NCBI GenBank assembly: GCA_903921945.1
Contig: CAIXSC010000480.1
Coordinates: 1 to 5,782 of the forward strand
Source: an uncultured Planctomycetaceae bacterium
GTDB lineage: Bacteria > Planctomycetota > Planctomycetia > Pirellulales > Pirellulaceae
Direction: 5' to 3'
DNA length: 5,782 nt
A program made the translations under genes and the position numbers. How positions within the stretch are numbered: position 1 is the first letter of the stretch; each line of letters starts with the position of its first letter. Of the stretch, positions 5,606-5,782 are shown piece after piece. The notes below the pieces were generated by a model that had not been told where the DNA came from, searched no databases, and saw only the letters and a program-made list of their open reading frames with translations.

Positions 5606-5638
5606 TTTGGAGTGCGGCGCCTCGGGCGCCGCTTTACG
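5605..5638. repeat. REP-like GC hairpin element
   Basis: GCGGCGCC (5614-5621) and GGCGCCGC (5625-5632) form a perfect 8-bp stem around a TCG loop. It is flanked by CCTTTGGAGT on the left and TTTACGG on the right. From memory, GC hairpins with a GGAGTGCGGCG left arm and a CGCCGCTTT right arm recur between genes in planctomycete genomes, so I read this as a dispersed REP-like element; this was not searched. The TTT is too short for a confident intrinsic terminator, although a role in termination or mRNA 3'-end protection is possible. Confidence 0.6.
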
Positions 5639-5782
5639 GACGCCCTTCGAGCGACGCCAACGTTTCCGGCACGCGCGGGCACAGAACCGAGCCAAGGCAG
5701 AACGGGACTTGGTGCAAGCACTCTTAAACTAAATGTAACCTGTTTGTATTTTCTTCGTTTACCGCCGAGCCGAAGGCGACGG

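Larger units (their letters stand above)
5298..5782. other. Non-coding tail of the window
   Basis: No credible gene is visible in these 485 bp. Open frames on both strands (for example 5721-5266 on the minus strand and 5460-5732 on the plus strand) encode Arg/Pro/Ala-rich low-complexity sequence produced by the repeats and high GC. The region holds the rest of the 15-bp array, an 18-bp repeat (5560-5605), a strong GC hairpin (5614-5632), an AT-rich patch at about 5721-5760 and an imperfect inverted repeat at the window edge (CCGCCG 5762-5767 with CGACGG 5777-5782). No clear terminator for the preceding gene was found. Confidence 0.6.

Noticed and set aside
5614..5635. GC hairpin considered as an intrinsic terminator
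   Set aside because: Only three T follow the stem, and it lies more than 300 bp after the nearest stop codon. A REP-like repeat fits better.
5266..5721. 151-codon minus-strand open frame at the right end
   Set aside because: The sequence is low-complexity Ala/Pro/Arg derived from the 15-bp and 18-bp repeats, and it overlaps the end of the preceding gene.

Overview
The window looks like part of a high-GC bacterial chromosome, most likely a planctomycete of the Pirellulales type. This rests on the overall GC richness, the protein families present (a secreted single-PDZ HtrA-type protease, an ebo-cluster-type phosphodiesterase, a halogenase-like flavoprotein, a small DcrB/PsbP-like protein) and an intergenic GC hairpin of a kind I associate with planctomycete genomes. 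Taxonomy is inferred from sequence character; no search was run.

Layout from left to right. Bases 1-383 carry no convincing gene. They hold a perfect 20-bp palindrome (56-75) and a possible promoter with a good -10 box (108-113). A two-gene plus-strand unit follows: an exported trypsin-like protease with a proline-rich heptad linker and one PDZ domain (384-1751), then, after only 4 nt, an alkaline-phosphatase-superfamily phosphodiesterase (1756-3132). A minus-strand gene for an FAD-dependent, flavin-halogenase-like protein (4668-3151) converges on that unit with an 18-nt gap. A 194-bp divergent intergenic region with five 14-bp tandem repeats and two overlapping hairpins separates it from a 144-residue DcrB/PsbP-like protein (4863-5297, plus strand). 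The last 485 bp are non-coding as far as I can tell. They hold three short repeat structures: 15-bp units over the stop codon of the last gene, 18-bp units, and a perfect 8-bp GC hairpin.

How the genes relate. The protease and phosphodiesterase are probably co-transcribed, but one is exported and the other looks cytoplasmic, so a shared pathway is not evident. The phosphodiesterase matches, from memory, the AP-superfamily member of the ebo gene clusters, which are thought to act in export or processing of a small molecule. A halogenase-like flavoprotein next door fits a small-molecule theme, but this is inference. The two strongest leads are the phosphodiesterase, which keeps its Thr nucleophile but has lost several canonical metal ligands, and the flavoprotein, which keeps the halogenase lysine but has altered WxWxIP and chloride-site motifs. 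I do not see a defence system, CRISPR array, insertion sequence, rRNA or tRNA.
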